NCBI GenBank assembly: GCA_903896925.1
Contig: CAITZM010000091.1
Location: 1-64,000 of the forward strand
Reading direction: 5' to 3'
Origin: an uncultured Lentisphaerota bacterium
GTDB taxonomy: Bacteria > Verrucomicrobiota > Kiritimatiellia > CAIQIC01
Length of the DNA stretch: 64,000 nt
Part shown: positions 1 through 9,443 of the stretch, piece by piece
Position numbering within the stretch: position 1 is the stretch's first letter
Layout: each line of letters opens with the position of its first letter
Translations under genes and position numbers: made by a program
Notes under the pieces: model-generated
Told to the model about the DNA's origin: nothing
The model's input: only the letters and a program-made list of their open reading frames with translations
Databases searched by the model: none

Positions 1-16
1 CCGCTTCCTTGCTTCG

Positions 17-56
17 TTCGATGTTCGATGTTGAATGTTCGGTGTTCGATGTTCGC
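17..56. repeat. TTCGATGTT-type dispersed repeat, copy 1
   Basis: Degenerate iterations of the 9-mer TTCGATGTT fill the leader upstream of the first gene. The same units recur as both arms of an inverted repeat at 47097-47200, so this is a dispersed family rather than a local oddity. Bases 57-112 hold nothing further recognisable apart from the ribosome-binding site of the next gene. Confidence 0.7.
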
Positions 57-112
57 TTTTCTTCCGTTTCAGATTTCGTTTTATCTGCGTCATGCGCCCG
101 GGGAGACGTCCA

Positions 113-3100
113 ATGACCACGCCCGATCCGATCATCCTGGAAAAACTGGAGCAGTTCAGCCGGCGGAGGAAACGGCTGATCCAGGTGCGCGGCCTCGCCG
201 CCACCGGGGCGGTCTGGCTCGTGACGCTGACCCTGGTCGCGCTCTGCGACCGCGCGCTGCTCGTCGAGGACGAATGGCGCTGGCTGATGAGCATCTTCGC
301 CTACGCGGTCACCGGCTTCGTGTGCTGGCACGCGTGCGTGCGGCACCTGGCCCATCTCCCCGGCCCGCGCGATCTTGCGCGCCTGATCGAACTGGCGGAG
401 CCGAGCCTGCGCGAGGAGCTGCTCGCTTCCATCGAACTGGCCGGGCAGGGCGGGACGGAGGCGTGGGACAGCGCCGGGTTCCGTGACGCGCTCCAGCAGG
501 CGGTGGCCAAGCGCATGAAGGACGTCCATGTTGCAGCGCTGCTTTCGCCGAAGCTGATCAAGCGGGTCCTGCTGGTCGCGCTCACGGTGCTGGCGTTTTT
601 CGCCGTGCTGCTCGCGCTGCCCGGCCTGCGCTTTTCTCAATTCTTTGCGCGCGCCGCGCTGCCCGCGGCGAACCTCGCCCGGCCTTCGCATGTTCTGATC
701 ACCCTTGTCGCGCCCCAGCCCCCGGAACAGCTGATCCCCGAGGGCGAGAGCATCCCCGTCGTCGTCAGCATCAGTGGCGGCGAAGTGGCGCAGGTCCTCC
801 TCGAAACCTTTCCCCTGCACGGCTCGCGCGAGCGCGTGCCGATGACCCTGAGCGCGCCCGGTCAGTTCGCCGCGGCGGTGTCGGTGGAGCGCGACGGGGT
901 TTTCTACCGGGTCCGCGCCGGGGACGCGATCACCCGGAAATACCTGCTGCGCCCGCAGGCTCGCCCCCAGGTGAAGCGGTTCCGCAAGGCCTACCAGCCG
1001 CCCGCCTACACGCACCTGGCGGCGCGCGTGGTGACCGAGGAGAACGGCGATCTCGAGGCGCTCGAGGGCTCCGACGTGGATCTGGAAATCCAGGCCGACC
1101 AGGCGGTGAAGGAAGCCACGCTGCAGCTGGAATTCGGCAAGGAGAAAAAGGATGTGCCGCTGCAGCCGGCGGGTGCGAAGCGGTTCGCGACGCGCCTGGC
1201 GCTGACGGCTTCGGGCGTCTACCGCGTGCGTCTGGTCGCGGCCGAGACGGGTTTCGAGAACAAGTATGCTCCGCAATACGAGATCCGCGTGAAGCCCGAC
1301 CTGCGGCCTGCGGCCAAGATCGAAAGACCGGTCGAGGAACAGCTCACGTTGCCGCCGGACGCACTCGTCACTTTCGCCGGCAGCGCTTCCGATGATCTCG
1401 CCCTGGCGAGCCTCGCGCAGGAAATCCAGGTCAACCGCGGGCCGTGGCTCTCCGGCGAACTCATCGCGGCCACCGGCGCGACGGCGCGGCTCGAGCGCGC
1501 GTGGGACCTGTTCGCGCTCGGGGTCCATCCCGGCGACCGCGTGACCACCCGGCTGGTCGCCATCGATCTCAAGGGCCAGCGCGGCGAGTCCGCGCCGCTG
1601 CGCATCATGATCGCCGCGGTCGGCTTCGAGCCGCAGCGCCTGCACCGCGTCCAGCGGCGGCAGGCGCTCGACAAGACCCTGCAGGCCTTGCGCGAGCAGG
1701 GCGATGAACTCGAGCGCAAGGTCAACGCCGCGCGCGAGGCGCACAACAACCCCAACGCCGACGCGCTGCAGAAGAAGCAGGCCCTGTTTGCCGCGCGCGC
1801 CGCCGCCGAGGCCGCCGCCCGCAAGGCCGGCGAGGCGCTGCGCGAAATCCAGGACGCCCTCCCCCACGCCGCCAGTGCGCGCGAGGCCAGCGACCTGGCA
1901 CAGCTTGGCCAGGCGGTCAGCCGCGCGCAGCACAAGGGCATGGAGCAGGTCCAGGCGCAGCTCCAGCGCGCGACCGACGCGCTGGCGCGCAACGACCCGG
2001 CCGCCGCGAAGGAGGAGGTTAAGAATATTCACGAGCCGCTCGGCGACGCGGTCAACAATCCGCGCATGGCGAACGATGTACACCACCAGCTGCTCGCCGC
2101 GGAGGAGGCGCAGGCCATCGCGCGCGACCTCGAACAGGTCAACGCCGAGCAGCGCGCGCTGGCCGAGCAGCTGCGCGCGACGCCGGGCGATGCGCTGCAA
2201 ACGGAGCGCGCCACGCGCCGCCTGAGCGTGGCGGCCGACGAACTCAAGTCGGTCGAGAAGCAGATGAAGCAGCTGGCCGAGGACACATGGGGCTGGCCGG
2301 CCGACAGCGCGCGGAGCCACGAGCGGGAACTCAAGCGCGAACGCGAGAAGATGGAGACCTCGCTCGGCGATACGCCGAACATGGAGAAGCTCAGGCCGCA
2401 GGCCGAGGCCTTGCAGCACAAGGTGGCCTCCACCGCCAGCGCCATGCGCAACGCGGAGCGCGACCTGAACCAGCGCGCCGACAACATGCGCAAAATGCTC
2501 CAGGACAACGTGGGCCAGGCGGCGGAAGCCGTCGCCGCGCTCAAGCGGCAGATCGAGCGCCGCGACCAGCCGACGCAGCCGGAGGCGTGGAAGGCGGCGA
2601 CGGGCGAACTGAAGGACCGCGCCGCGCTCGAGGAGCGCAAGCCGCACGCCGACGCGCAGTTCGCCAGCGACACGGCGCGCACGGCCGACGCACTAGAAGC
2701 GCTCAACAACGTCCACGGCCAGCAGGCGACGAACGCGCTCGATGCGGTGCGCGCGCTGGAGAACGCCTTCCGCAAGCTCGATGCGGGCCATGTCGCGGCG
2801 CAGGAAGAGCCGGCCTTGCGCGAGCTCGCGGCGCAGGAGCGCTGGGATAAGGCGAAGACCCCCGCCGAGGCGCTGCAGCGCGCGCAGGATTGGAAATGGG
2901 CCAAGCAACAGCTGGAGTCGCTGCCGCAGAAACTGGAGCAGGCTCAATTGCCCGCGGACGCCGCGCGCGACGCGCGCAAACTCGCCACCAGCCCGGCGGC
3001 CAACAAGGTCAGCGAGGCGCTCCAGAACCGGCAGAACGATCCCGGCGCTCAGAAGAGCGCCGCCGAGCCGCTGAACAAGCTCGCCAACGACGCGGCGCAG

Positions 3101-5092
3101 GTGGCACAGCAGCTCAAGCCTGCCATGGCGGCCGCGCGCGCCGAGCTGGAGAAGATCGCGCCGCCGCTGAGCGCGCAACTGGCGGCGGCCGCGAAGACGG
3201 CCAAGGCGATGAAGCAGGCGACCGACGCCCAGGCGCAGGCGGCCGCGCAGGCGGAGCAGGCCGCCAAGGTGCGCGACGAGGCGGAACACCTCGCCGGCGA
3301 CCAGCAACAGCTCGACCAGCGCGTGGACGACGTGCGCGCGGCGCTGCGGCGCGACGCCAACAAGCAGGACGTGACCAGGACCGAGGGCCGCGAGCGCGCC
3401 CGCGACGCCGACGATGCCAGCGCCATGCTGCGCCAGCCCACGCCCGGCGCCAACGACCTGCTCCAGAAGGCGGCCAGCACGACGCAAACGGAGGGCCAGC
3501 AGCAGGCGCTCAAGGGCGCGGCCGAGCAGCAGGGCAAACTGGCCGACACGCTCGACGCGCTGGCGGAGCACTACAAGAATCTCGAAAACGGCCAAGGCGA
3601 CAAGACGCGCGAGGCGCTGCGCAACGCCGAGAAGGAAGCGGGCCTGAAGGCAACGCTGGATGCGGAATATCAAAAGGCGCAGGCGCTGGCCGGGCTGGAA
3701 AACATGACGCCGGACCAGCAACTGGCCGCGCTCGAAAAAGCGCTGCCGGAAAGCAAGCCGATGCAGCACGAATTGAGCGACATCGCGAAGGACGCGCTCG
3801 GCGATGCGGCACAGAAACTTCAAAAGAACGCCGAACGGGAACAACACCTGGCGGATCAGTTGGGCTCGCCCGCGGAACAGGCCCGGCAGATTGCGGCGGC
3901 GGCGAAGCAACTCGCACAGCAGGATGTACCGGCCATTGCGCAAAAGGCCGGCGAGCCGGGCGCTGCGAGCAAACCGGACCTGAACAAAGCCGGCGAAAAG
4001 CTGAACGCGGTCGCGCAAAATTTGCCGACGGATTTCTCCAGGCAGCCCGCGCAACTCGCACAGGCCGTGGCCGACCAGGTCGCGCCCCTGCAACAGGCGG
4101 CGAAGTCGCTGCAGGACGCGAGCACGAAAATGGGCCAGAAGCAAAACGGCCAACCGGGAGATCCGCAGGCCGCACAACGGCAGGCGCAACAGGCCGCCAA
4201 GCAGGCGCAGCAGCTGGCACAGAAGGCCGGCAACCTCGCGCAACAGCTGATGCAGGCGCCTGCGCAGGCACAGGCGGCGGCCGCGCAGCAGCCGGCGATC
4301 CAGCAGTCGGTGCAGCAGACGGGCAGCGACGTCGCGCGCGCCGGCCGGCACGAGCAACGCCTTGGCCAAAACGACGCGGGCCAGCAGATGCAGCAACTGG
4401 GCAAACAGCTGGAGCAGCAGACCGCAGCGCAGATCGCGCAGGCGCAGCAGGCGCTCGCGCAGTCGGCGACGCCCGCGCAGTCGCAGCCCGCGGCGCAGGG
4501 CGCTCACGATGCGATCCAGCAGCCGCTCGACAAGCTCGCGGCGCTGCTGCAACAGCCGCCAACCCCGGCGGCAGCAGCGGCGACGCCCGCCGCACCGGGC
4601 CAGCTCGCCAACGTACCGCCGGAAACGGCGCAGTGGATGGCGCGCGCGCTCGACAGCCTCGATGCGGCACTGCACCCCAGCCCGGGCACACCGGAAAGTG
4701 CCAACGGGCAACCGCCGGGTCCGGGAGGGCAGTCCGCTCCCGGAACGCCGCCGCCGGGCCCGAGCGCGACCGCGCAGGCGATGGCGTCCGCGGCCCAAGC
4801 GCAAGCACAGGCCATGGCCAGCGCGCGCAACGAAGGTTTGACGCCCGGCCAGCAGGCGATCGCGCAGGGCGAGAGCAAGGGTGGCGGCGCGGCGACCGTC
4901 GATGGCGCACGCGAAACCGGCAAGCTGCCGAACGATCTGACGCGGCTCGGCGGTGTGTGGGGCAAGCTGCCGCCGAAGCTCGCGCGCGACCTGCTCGAAG
5001 GCCGCCGCGAAGGCGCGGGGGGCGAGTACCGGGAAATGGTCGAGGTCTATTTCCGCGCCATCGCGGACCAAGCGCGGGAGAAACAACCATGA
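113..5092 (+). CDS. Giant DUF4175-like membrane protein with Ala/Gln-rich coiled coil
   Basis: A 1659-residue protein. The ATG at 113 is chosen because GGGGAG lies 8 bases upstream and the longer reading (from 35) would translate the repetitive leader. Three hydrophobic segments lie at about residues 28-46, 58-76 and 150-171, followed by beta-rich Ig-like modules to about 500 and then roughly 1000 residues of Ala/Gln/Glu/Lys-rich predicted coiled coil. The C-terminus carries the pattern WGKLPPKLARDLLEGRREG and a final YF-containing helix, as in DUF4175-type proteins encoded near MoxR ATPases in planctomycetes and verrucomicrobia. A second protein of the same design lies at 21790. Its function is unknown; a scaffold or sensor working with a MoxR/VWA chaperone system is inference. 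The stop overlaps the next start (ATGA). Confidence 0.85.
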   Translation: MTTPDPIILEKLEQFSRRRKRLIQVRGLAATGAVWLVTLTLVALCDRALLVEDEWRWLMSIFAYAVTGFVCWHACVRHLAHLPGPRDLARLIELAEPSLREELLASIELAGQGGTEAWDSAGFRDALQQAVAKRMKDVHVAALLSPKLIKRVLLVALTVLAFFAVLLALPGLRFSQFFARAALPAANLARPSHVLITLVAPQPPEQLIPEGESIPVVVSISGGEVAQVLLETFPLHGSRERVPMTLSAPGQFAAAVSVERDGVFYRVRAGDAITRKYLLRPQARPQVKRFRKAYQPPAYTHLAARVVTEENGDLEALEGSDVDLEIQADQAVKEATLQLEFGKEKKDVPLQPAGAKRFATRLALTASGVYRVRLVAAETGFENKYAPQYEIRVKPDLRPAAKIERPVEEQLTLPPDALVTFAGSASDDLALASLAQEIQVNRGPWLSGELIAATGATARLERAWDLFALGVHPGDRVTTRLVAIDLKGQRGESAPLRIMIAAVGFEPQRLHRVQRRQALDKTLQALREQGDELERKVNAAREAHNNPNADALQKKQALFAARAAAEAAARKAGEALREIQDALPHAASAREASDLAQLGQAVSRAQHKGMEQVQAQLQRATDALARNDPAAAKEEVKNIHEPLGDAVNNPRMANDVHHQLLAAEEAQAIARDLEQVNAEQRALAEQLRATPGDALQTERATRRLSVAADELKSVEKQMKQLAEDTWGWPADSARSHERELKREREKMETSLGDTPNMEKLRPQAEALQHKVASTASAMRNAERDLNQRADNMRKMLQDNVGQAAEAVAALKRQIERRDQPTQPEAWKAATGELKDRAALEERKPHADAQFASDTARTADALEALNNVHGQQATNALDAVRALENAFRKLDAGHVAAQEEPALRELAAQERWDKAKTPAEALQRAQDWKWAKQQLESLPQKLEQAQLPADAARDARKLATSPAANKVSEALQNRQNDPGAQKSAAEPLNKLANDAAQVAQQLKPAMAAARAELEKIAPPLSAQLAAAAKTAKAMKQATDAQAQAAAQAEQAAKVRDEAEHLAGDQQQLDQRVDDVRAALRRDANKQDVTRTEGRERARDADDASAMLRQPTPGANDLLQKAASTTQTEGQQQALKGAAEQQGKLADTLDALAEHYKNLENGQGDKTREALRNAEKEAGLKATLDAEYQKAQALAGLENMTPDQQLAALEKALPESKPMQHELSDIAKDALGDAAQKLQKNAEREQHLADQLGSPAEQARQIAAAAKQLAQQDVPAIAQKAGEPGAASKPDLNKAGEKLNAVAQNLPTDFSRQPAQLAQAVADQVAPLQQAAKSLQDASTKMGQKQNGQPGDPQAAQRQAQQAAKQAQQLAQKAGNLAQQLMQAPAQAQAAAAQQPAIQQSVQQTGSDVARAGRHEQRLGQNDAGQQMQQLGKQLEQQTAAQIAQAQQALAQSATPAQSQPAAQGAHDAIQQPLDKLAALLQQPPTPAAAAATPAAPGQLANVPPETAQWMARALDSLDAALHPSPGTPESANGQPPGPGGQSAPGTPPPGPSATAQAMASAAQAQAQAMASARNEGLTPGQQAIAQGESKGGGAATVDGARETGKLPNDLTRLGGVWGKLPPKLARDLLEGRREGAGGEYREMVEVYFRAIADQAREKQP

Positions 5093-6315
5093 ACCTGTTT
5101 CTTACTCATGTGTTGTGCCGGAGCTACAGCTCTCGCGTATCCGGCGGCGATGGAAGCAGCGCGCCCCTACATGGGCGGGCGAGCCTACCGGCGAGCCGCC
5201 ATGGGATGGGGCGGCTCGCGAGTACGCTCGCCCGCCCATGGTTCTGGCGCATGCTGGCGGCCGTAGGGCTTATCGCGGTTATGCTGGTTCCGGCGCGCGC
5301 CGAGGGACCGGCCGGCACCGCGGCGGTGGACCGCGCCGTCGTGCGCGGCATCAACTTCCTGATGTCCAAACAGGACGACGACGGCGCGATCGGAAAATTC
5401 GAGCGGAAGAACAAGGACAACTCGTGCGTGATGACCGCGCTCGCGCTCATGGCGATGGCGTCGGTGGGGCACCAGGCCGCCGACAACACGCCCGAAGGGC
5501 GCGCGATGCGCAAGGCGCTGGACTACATCCTGCAACCCGACCGCCAGGACGAGAACGGCTACTACGGCAAATACGATGGGGCTCGTATGTACGGCCACGG
5601 CATCGTCACGCTGATGCTCGCCGAGCTGCTCGGCATGGGCGTGGACGCCCGGCAGGACGCGCTGATCCGCGACCGCTGCCAGAAGGCGATCGACCTGATC
5701 GTCCGCTCTCAAAAAGTGCGCAAGCACAACCCGAAATACGCGGGTGGCTGGCGCTACACGCCGGACGCGAACGACGCGGATCTTTCCGTCACCGTCTGGC
5801 AGGTGATGGCGCTGCGCGCGGCGAAGAACTCCGGCCTCACGGTGCCGAAGGACACGATCGAGGCCGCCATCGCCTACATCAAGCGCAGCTACAACTCCGG
5901 CCGGCACAAGGGCGGGCGGCTGACCAACCTCAAGAGCGGCTTCGCCTACGAGCCCGACCACGGCCCGACCTTTTCCACCGCGTCGGAGGGCCTGCTCGCG
6001 CTACAGGTCTGCGGGGACTACGAAGCCGAGGAACTCAAGGGCACCGCCGCCTGGCTGCACGAGCAGAAGATCGAGCCCAGCCAGCGCTTCTTCTACTACG
6101 GAACCTACTATTACGCCCAGGGGATGTACCAGCGCGGCGGCGAGGACGCCGAGAAGGCGCGCGCCCTGGTCGAGAAGATCATGCTCGCCGAGCAGAAGGA
6201 CGACGGCGCCTGGATCGGCCGCGACCAGGAAACCGTCTCGAAGGTGTACAGCACCTCGCTCGCGATTTTGAGCCTCTCCGTCCGCTACCACTTCATGCCG
6301 ATCTACCAGCGGTGA
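5089..6315 (+). CDS. Secreted alpha/alpha-toroid (prenyltransferase/squalene-cyclase repeat-like) protein
   Basis: A 408-residue product translationally coupled to the previous gene through ATGA. After a hydrophobic signal-like segment (about residues 55-73, ending in PARA) come repeats of the type found in prenyltransferase/squalene-oxidase-like toroids: motifs such as GAIGKFERK, NGYYGKYDGARMYGHG, YAGGWRYTP and DGAWIG, each in a helical hairpin. Such toroid proteins commonly accompany DUF4175/MoxR clusters in planctomycetes; no catalytic DXDD motif is visible, so enzyme activity is doubtful. The first 54 residues are odd: they are encoded by a palindromic repeat (5171-5239) lying between the start codon and the signal sequence. 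Internal ATGs at 5206 and 5251 are alternative starts but have no clear ribosome-binding site. Confidence 0.8.
   Translation: MNLFLTHVLCRSYSSRVSGGDGSSAPLHGRASLPASRHGMGRLASTLARPWFWRMLAAVGLIAVMLVPARAEGPAGTAAVDRAVVRGINFLMSKQDDDGAIGKFERKNKDNSCVMTALALMAMASVGHQAADNTPEGRAMRKALDYILQPDRQDENGYYGKYDGARMYGHGIVTLMLAELLGMGVDARQDALIRDRCQKAIDLIVRSQKVRKHNPKYAGGWRYTPDANDADLSVTVWQVMALRAAKNSGLTVPKDTIEAAIAYIKRSYNSGRHKGGRLTNLKSGFAYEPDHGPTFSTASEGLLALQVCGDYEAEELKGTAAWLHEQKIEPSQRFFYYGTYYYAQGMYQRGGEDAEKARALVEKIMLAEQKDDGAWIGRDQETVSKVYSTSLAILSLSVRYHFMPIYQR
5171..5239. repeat. Long GC-rich palindrome inside the 5' end of a CDS
   Basis: A left arm (5171-5200, containing GGGCGGGCGAGC and GGCGAGCCGCC) pairs with a right arm (5209-5239, containing GGCGGCTCGC and GCTCGCCCGCCC) around an 8-base spacer. 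It behaves like a REP-type hairpin but is translated as part of the N-terminus of the toroid protein. Confidence 0.75.
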
Positions 6316-6323
6316 CCGCCAAG

Positions 6324-6374
6324 GTTTCCAAGGGGGCGTGGAAACTGGCATCAGAGTTTTTCAAAGCCTTGGAT
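6324..6374. repeat. Two copies of the TTTCCAAG/CTTGGAAA palindrome family
   Basis: Just after the stop codon of the toroid gene there is GTTTCCA...TGGAAAC (6324-6345) and a degenerate second copy, TTTTTCAAAGCCTTGGAT (6356-6374). The same core recurs at 9578, 16134, 16166, 25426, 30062, 57095 and 62717. There is no T-tract here, so it is not an obvious terminator. Confidence 0.65.
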
Positions 6375-6412
6375 ACTTGAGCGCCAGGCAGCATCGCCCT
6401 GACGATGGTCGA

Positions 6413-6461
6413 TCACCAGGATGCGGACCCTCTGCCACGCACCAACACACAACGAAAACCG
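6413..6461 (-). pseudogene. Orphan C-terminal tail of an FGE/SUMF1 domain
   Basis: Read on the minus strand this stretch encodes GFRCVLVRGRGSASW then a stop. GFRCVL is the exact ending of both FGE domains in the adjacent gene, and 20 bases at 6442-6461 match positions 7265 and 7988 with one mismatch. It lies 22 bases beyond the stop codon of that gene, with no FGE body attached. It looks like the displaced end of an ancestral FGE gene after the LRR portion was acquired. Confidence 0.5.
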
Positions 6462-6483
6462 AGACATCATCAACCTTGCAAGC

Positions 6484-9432
6484 TCATTCGTCCTTCTTGC
6501 CCTGCGGTGCCTCGCCTGCATCCACGCGCTTCCAGAATTGTGCTGCCGGCAGGTCGTTGATCCTCCGCAACGTTTTGATTGAGCGCAAGATGGCGGTGTC
6601 GCGAGCCGGCACAAAATCACAACCCAAATCCTGCAGATTTGGCATTGTTTGCAAAGGGGACAGGTCTGTAACCGAGGTGAATTTGCACATCAGGAGGGTC
6701 AAAGGCATACCACTAAGCGGAGTAAGATCAGCCACTCTTGTTCCGTTCATCCACAGGGCCTCCAAGGGCAAGCCTTTGAGTGGTGACAAGTCGTGAACTT
6801 TGGTGCTGCCGCAGTTTATTTTTCTCAGATCCTTCATGGTCCGCAGCGCAGAAAGATCGCTCACCTGAGTGCGCGCGCAAGAAACCAACTGGAAGGACAT
6901 GCCTGCGAGCGGTGAAAGATCGGCAAGATTACTTTGCCGGCAAAAAAACGCTTTAACATTCTCTACGGCGCGTAACGGCCAGAGATTCGTTATGGTCGCG
7001 TTAGGCAAGCTTATTGCCGTCACCTCGGATGATTTACCCTTCTTGTATTGGATGGCACCATCGAAACCGGGGTTTAACGCCTTAAGCTTGGCGGTCACAC
7101 GATTCAACCGTTCGTCCAACGGCAAAGCTGCAAACGCTGGAGTAAACAAATCCTGAACTTCCGCCGGCACTTGCTGCAACAACTGTGGTTGTGTTGTCGC
7201 TGACGATCCGCCAACAGCACTGGCAGCACCTGATCGCGCTTGCGATGCGGACACGCCGACATCTGCCAGCACACAACGAAAACCGTCGCAAGCCAAGCGA
7301 CAGTCGGGTCCGCGGCTGTTACGAAACGAGGACCACAAGATCTCAGGATCATTGTCGGCAAAACAACCACCACGCGACACACGGTCGCCGCTTTGACTGT
7401 TGTTGAAATCTTCGCACCATTGCCAGACGTTGCCACTCATGTCGAAAAGGCCGAACCGGTTTGCCGCAAAGCTGCCCACGGGACTGGTGTTGGCGAAGTC
7501 ATCACCGTTCAATCTCGAACCGTGGTTGCCGGTACCACGTGGCGGCGGCCATTCCGTGCCCCACGGATATATGTCCATAACCCTATCGCTACGCTCACAC
7601 GGGGTGTTCTCGGGCTGATTTTCCAAGCCCACCGCTGTGCTCCACTCCAAGTCCGTCGGCAGCCGGTATTCTTGTGTGGGGGCGAGCCTGCCCGTGCTCC
7701 GCTCTCTATCCGTCAGCCATGCGCAGAACGCTTGGGCGTCACCCCAAGCGATCATCACGGCCGGGTGCGTCGGCCCTTGCTCGAATTCAGGTTTCTGCCA
7801 TGCACGACTCGTGGCACTAACGAAGACCTGATAGTCCTGAACACGCGTGTCCCAAATCGAGAACCGCACCGACGTGCCGGCTACCGGCACAAACTTCATG
7901 CCGAGGCTGTTCGTCCATGGCTTGCCGGATTGCCGACCGAGCTGAGGCGCAACCACGGCGGATTTTGGAACTGACAACGTGGCAGCCGCCAGCACACAAC
8001 GAAAACCGTCGCAGTTAAGACCACAGTCTGGCCGGCGGCTATTGCGAAACGAGGACCGCAAGATTTCAGGCTCATGGTCGACAAAACAACCACCACGCGA
8101 CACGCGTTCGCAGCTTTGACTGTTGTTGAAATCTTCGCACCATTGCCAGACGTTGCCACTCATGTCGAAAAGGCCGAACCGGTTCGCCGCAAAGCTGCCC
8201 ACAGGACTGGTGTTGGCGAAGTCATCAACGTTCAATTTCGAACCGTGGTTGCCCGTGCCACGTGGCGGCGGCCATTGTGTGCCCCACGGATAGACAGCGG
8301 CACTCTTGCCGCTACGCTCCAGCGGTGTGCTGCCGGTCTCGTTTTCCAGACCTGCCGCCGTGCTCCACTCCTGGTCCGTCGGCAACCGGTATTCTGCGGT
8401 GGGTTTCAGCGTGCCCGCGCGGTGCTCTTTTTCCGTCAGCCACGCACAGAATGCTTTGGCCTTATGCCAGTTGATGTTCACCGCTGGATGCGCCGGCCCT
8501 TGCTCGAATTCAGGCTTCGCCTGCCATCGGCCCGTTGCAGCGACGAAGGCTTCGTAGTCCTGAACGCGCGTATGCCAAATCGAGAACAATACTTCCGCTC
8601 CTTTCACGGGAACGAATTTCATGCCGAGCGAATTCACAAATGGATTTTCTTTCGTTGCGGCAACACCTGAGAGCGGCGGCACTCCTGACACCGTTTGCTG
8701 AACCGATTCGGCGGCTGGAGAGTCGCCGTATCTGGGCTTTTCGGAACGATGGCTGAAATAGAAAACTGCACCGGCGGCAATCGCGGCTGCGGCTGCGAGT
8801 ACACCGATTACGCGCAACGGCGTGCTGATCCGAGGCGATGTTTTCTCGCGCGGTTCTGCGCTGGCCAGACGATCCGCCGCCGGTTTTTCCTCGTTCGCTT
8901 TTTCTTTCTTGAACAGGAGCAGTCGCACCATCTCGGCGAAATGGGCTAGGTGTTGTTCCAGCGGCGGGGTGAGCGCGTCGAACCAATGGCTGGAACTCAG
9001 GAAATACTCCATGTCCTTCGACATCGGCGAGGCCTCGATGCGGAACGGGACGATCAGCAACCCTTTGGCCACCGCGCGCTCGACCTCACGGATGATCTGC
9101 GGCGAAAGGTTGGAGTGGCCGGAATAGACCAGCACCATCACCTGAGAGTCCTCGATCGCCTCGATGATCGAGCCGCCCCAGGAGTTGCCCGCGGAGATGT
9201 CGCGCGGCGCGATCCAGCACCGGATTTTCTTTTCTTCCATCGTCGAGCAGAGGGCATCGGCGACCGCCTTGTCTTTGTTGGAATAGCTGATAAAGACTTC
9301 GTGGTTGGGGACACGCTCGCCCGCCAGCGTCAGCGGTGCCTTGCACGACGGGCACCAGACCTCCTTGCCAAGATACTCATCCCGGACCCGAAGTTTCGCC
9401 CCGCACGCGCTACATGTTACCAGGATAGCCAA
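6484..9432 (-). CDS. Zinc ribbon-TIR-TM-FGE-FGE-LRR fusion protein
   Basis: A 982-residue protein if started at TTG 9432, which has GGAGG 6 bases upstream; the ATG at 9486 lacks a ribosome-binding site. The order is: zinc ribbon (Cys7, Cys10, Cys27, Cys30); TIR domain at about 43-165, beginning HEVFISYSNKD and keeping the acidic residue in SPQIIREVE that aligns with the TIR NADase glutamate; a single hydrophobic segment at about 208-226; two FGE/SUMF1-like domains at about 265-480 and 505-735 (NSLGMKFVPV to GFRCVLA); then DLSPL-type leucine-rich repeats at about 800-960. The FGE Cys pair needed for formylglycine formation is not apparent, so these are probably binding modules of the C-type-lectin-like fold. 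A sensor (FGE/LRR) coupled to a TIR effector, perhaps in defence or self-recognition, is inference. No obvious partner gene is adjacent. Confidence 0.88.
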   Translation of the reverse strand: MAILVTCSACGAKLRVRDEYLGKEVWCPSCKAPLTLAGERVPNHEVFISYSNKDKAVADALCSTMEEKKIRCWIAPRDISAGNSWGGSIIEAIEDSQVMVLVYSGHSNLSPQIIREVERAVAKGLLIVPFRIEASPMSKDMEYFLSSSHWFDALTPPLEQHLAHFAEMVRLLLFKKEKANEEKPAADRLASAEPREKTSPRISTPLRVIGVLAAAAAIAAGAVFYFSHRSEKPRYGDSPAAESVQQTVSGVPPLSGVAATKENPFVNSLGMKFVPVKGAEVLFSIWHTRVQDYEAFVAATGRWQAKPEFEQGPAHPAVNINWHKAKAFCAWLTEKEHRAGTLKPTAEYRLPTDQEWSTAAGLENETGSTPLERSGKSAAVYPWGTQWPPPRGTGNHGSKLNVDDFANTSPVGSFAANRFGLFDMSGNVWQWCEDFNNSQSCERVSRGGCFVDHEPEILRSSFRNSRRPDCGLNCDGFRCVLAAATLSVPKSAVVAPQLGRQSGKPWTNSLGMKFVPVAGTSVRFSIWDTRVQDYQVFVSATSRAWQKPEFEQGPTHPAVMIAWGDAQAFCAWLTDRERSTGRLAPTQEYRLPTDLEWSTAVGLENQPENTPCERSDRVMDIYPWGTEWPPPRGTGNHGSRLNGDDFANTSPVGSFAANRFGLFDMSGNVWQWCEDFNNSQSGDRVSRGGCFADNDPEILWSSFRNSRGPDCRLACDGFRCVLADVGVSASQARSGAASAVGGSSATTQPQLLQQVPAEVQDLFTPAFAALPLDERLNRVTAKLKALNPGFDGAIQYKKGKSSEVTAISLPNATITNLWPLRAVENVKAFFCRQSNLADLSPLAGMSFQLVSCARTQVSDLSALRTMKDLRKINCGSTKVHDLSPLKGLPLEALWMNGTRVADLTPLSGMPLTLLMCKFTSVTDLSPLQTMPNLQDLGCDFVPARDTAILRSIKTLRRINDLPAAQFWKRVDAGEAPQGKKDE

Positions 9433-9438
9433 GCTTTG

Positions 9439-9443
9439 CCTCC
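9439..9443 (-). promoter_or_regulatory. Ribosome-binding site deciding a TTG start
   Basis: GGAGG on the minus strand lies 6 bases before TTG at 9432, supporting this non-ATG start for the TIR fusion protein over the upstream ATG at 9486. Confidence 0.6.

Noticed and set aside
2693..5086. A long open frame on the minus strand opposite the DUF4175-like gene.
   Set aside because: It is Arg/Leu-rich, has no recognisable motif or ribosome-binding site, and mirrors the high-GC codon pattern of the plus-strand gene, whose membrane and coiled-coil pattern is protein-like.
7262..8130. The FGE domain ends (RGGC...GFRCVLA) resemble variable regions of diversity-generating retroelements, and the shared 20-base tail could pass for a homing signal.
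   Set aside because: There is no reverse transcriptase or template repeat in the window. Codon-by-codon comparison of the two copies shows many silent third-base changes (for example CTT/TTG, CCA/CCC, AAT/AAC) rather than changes confined to template adenines. Ordinary duplication explains it better.
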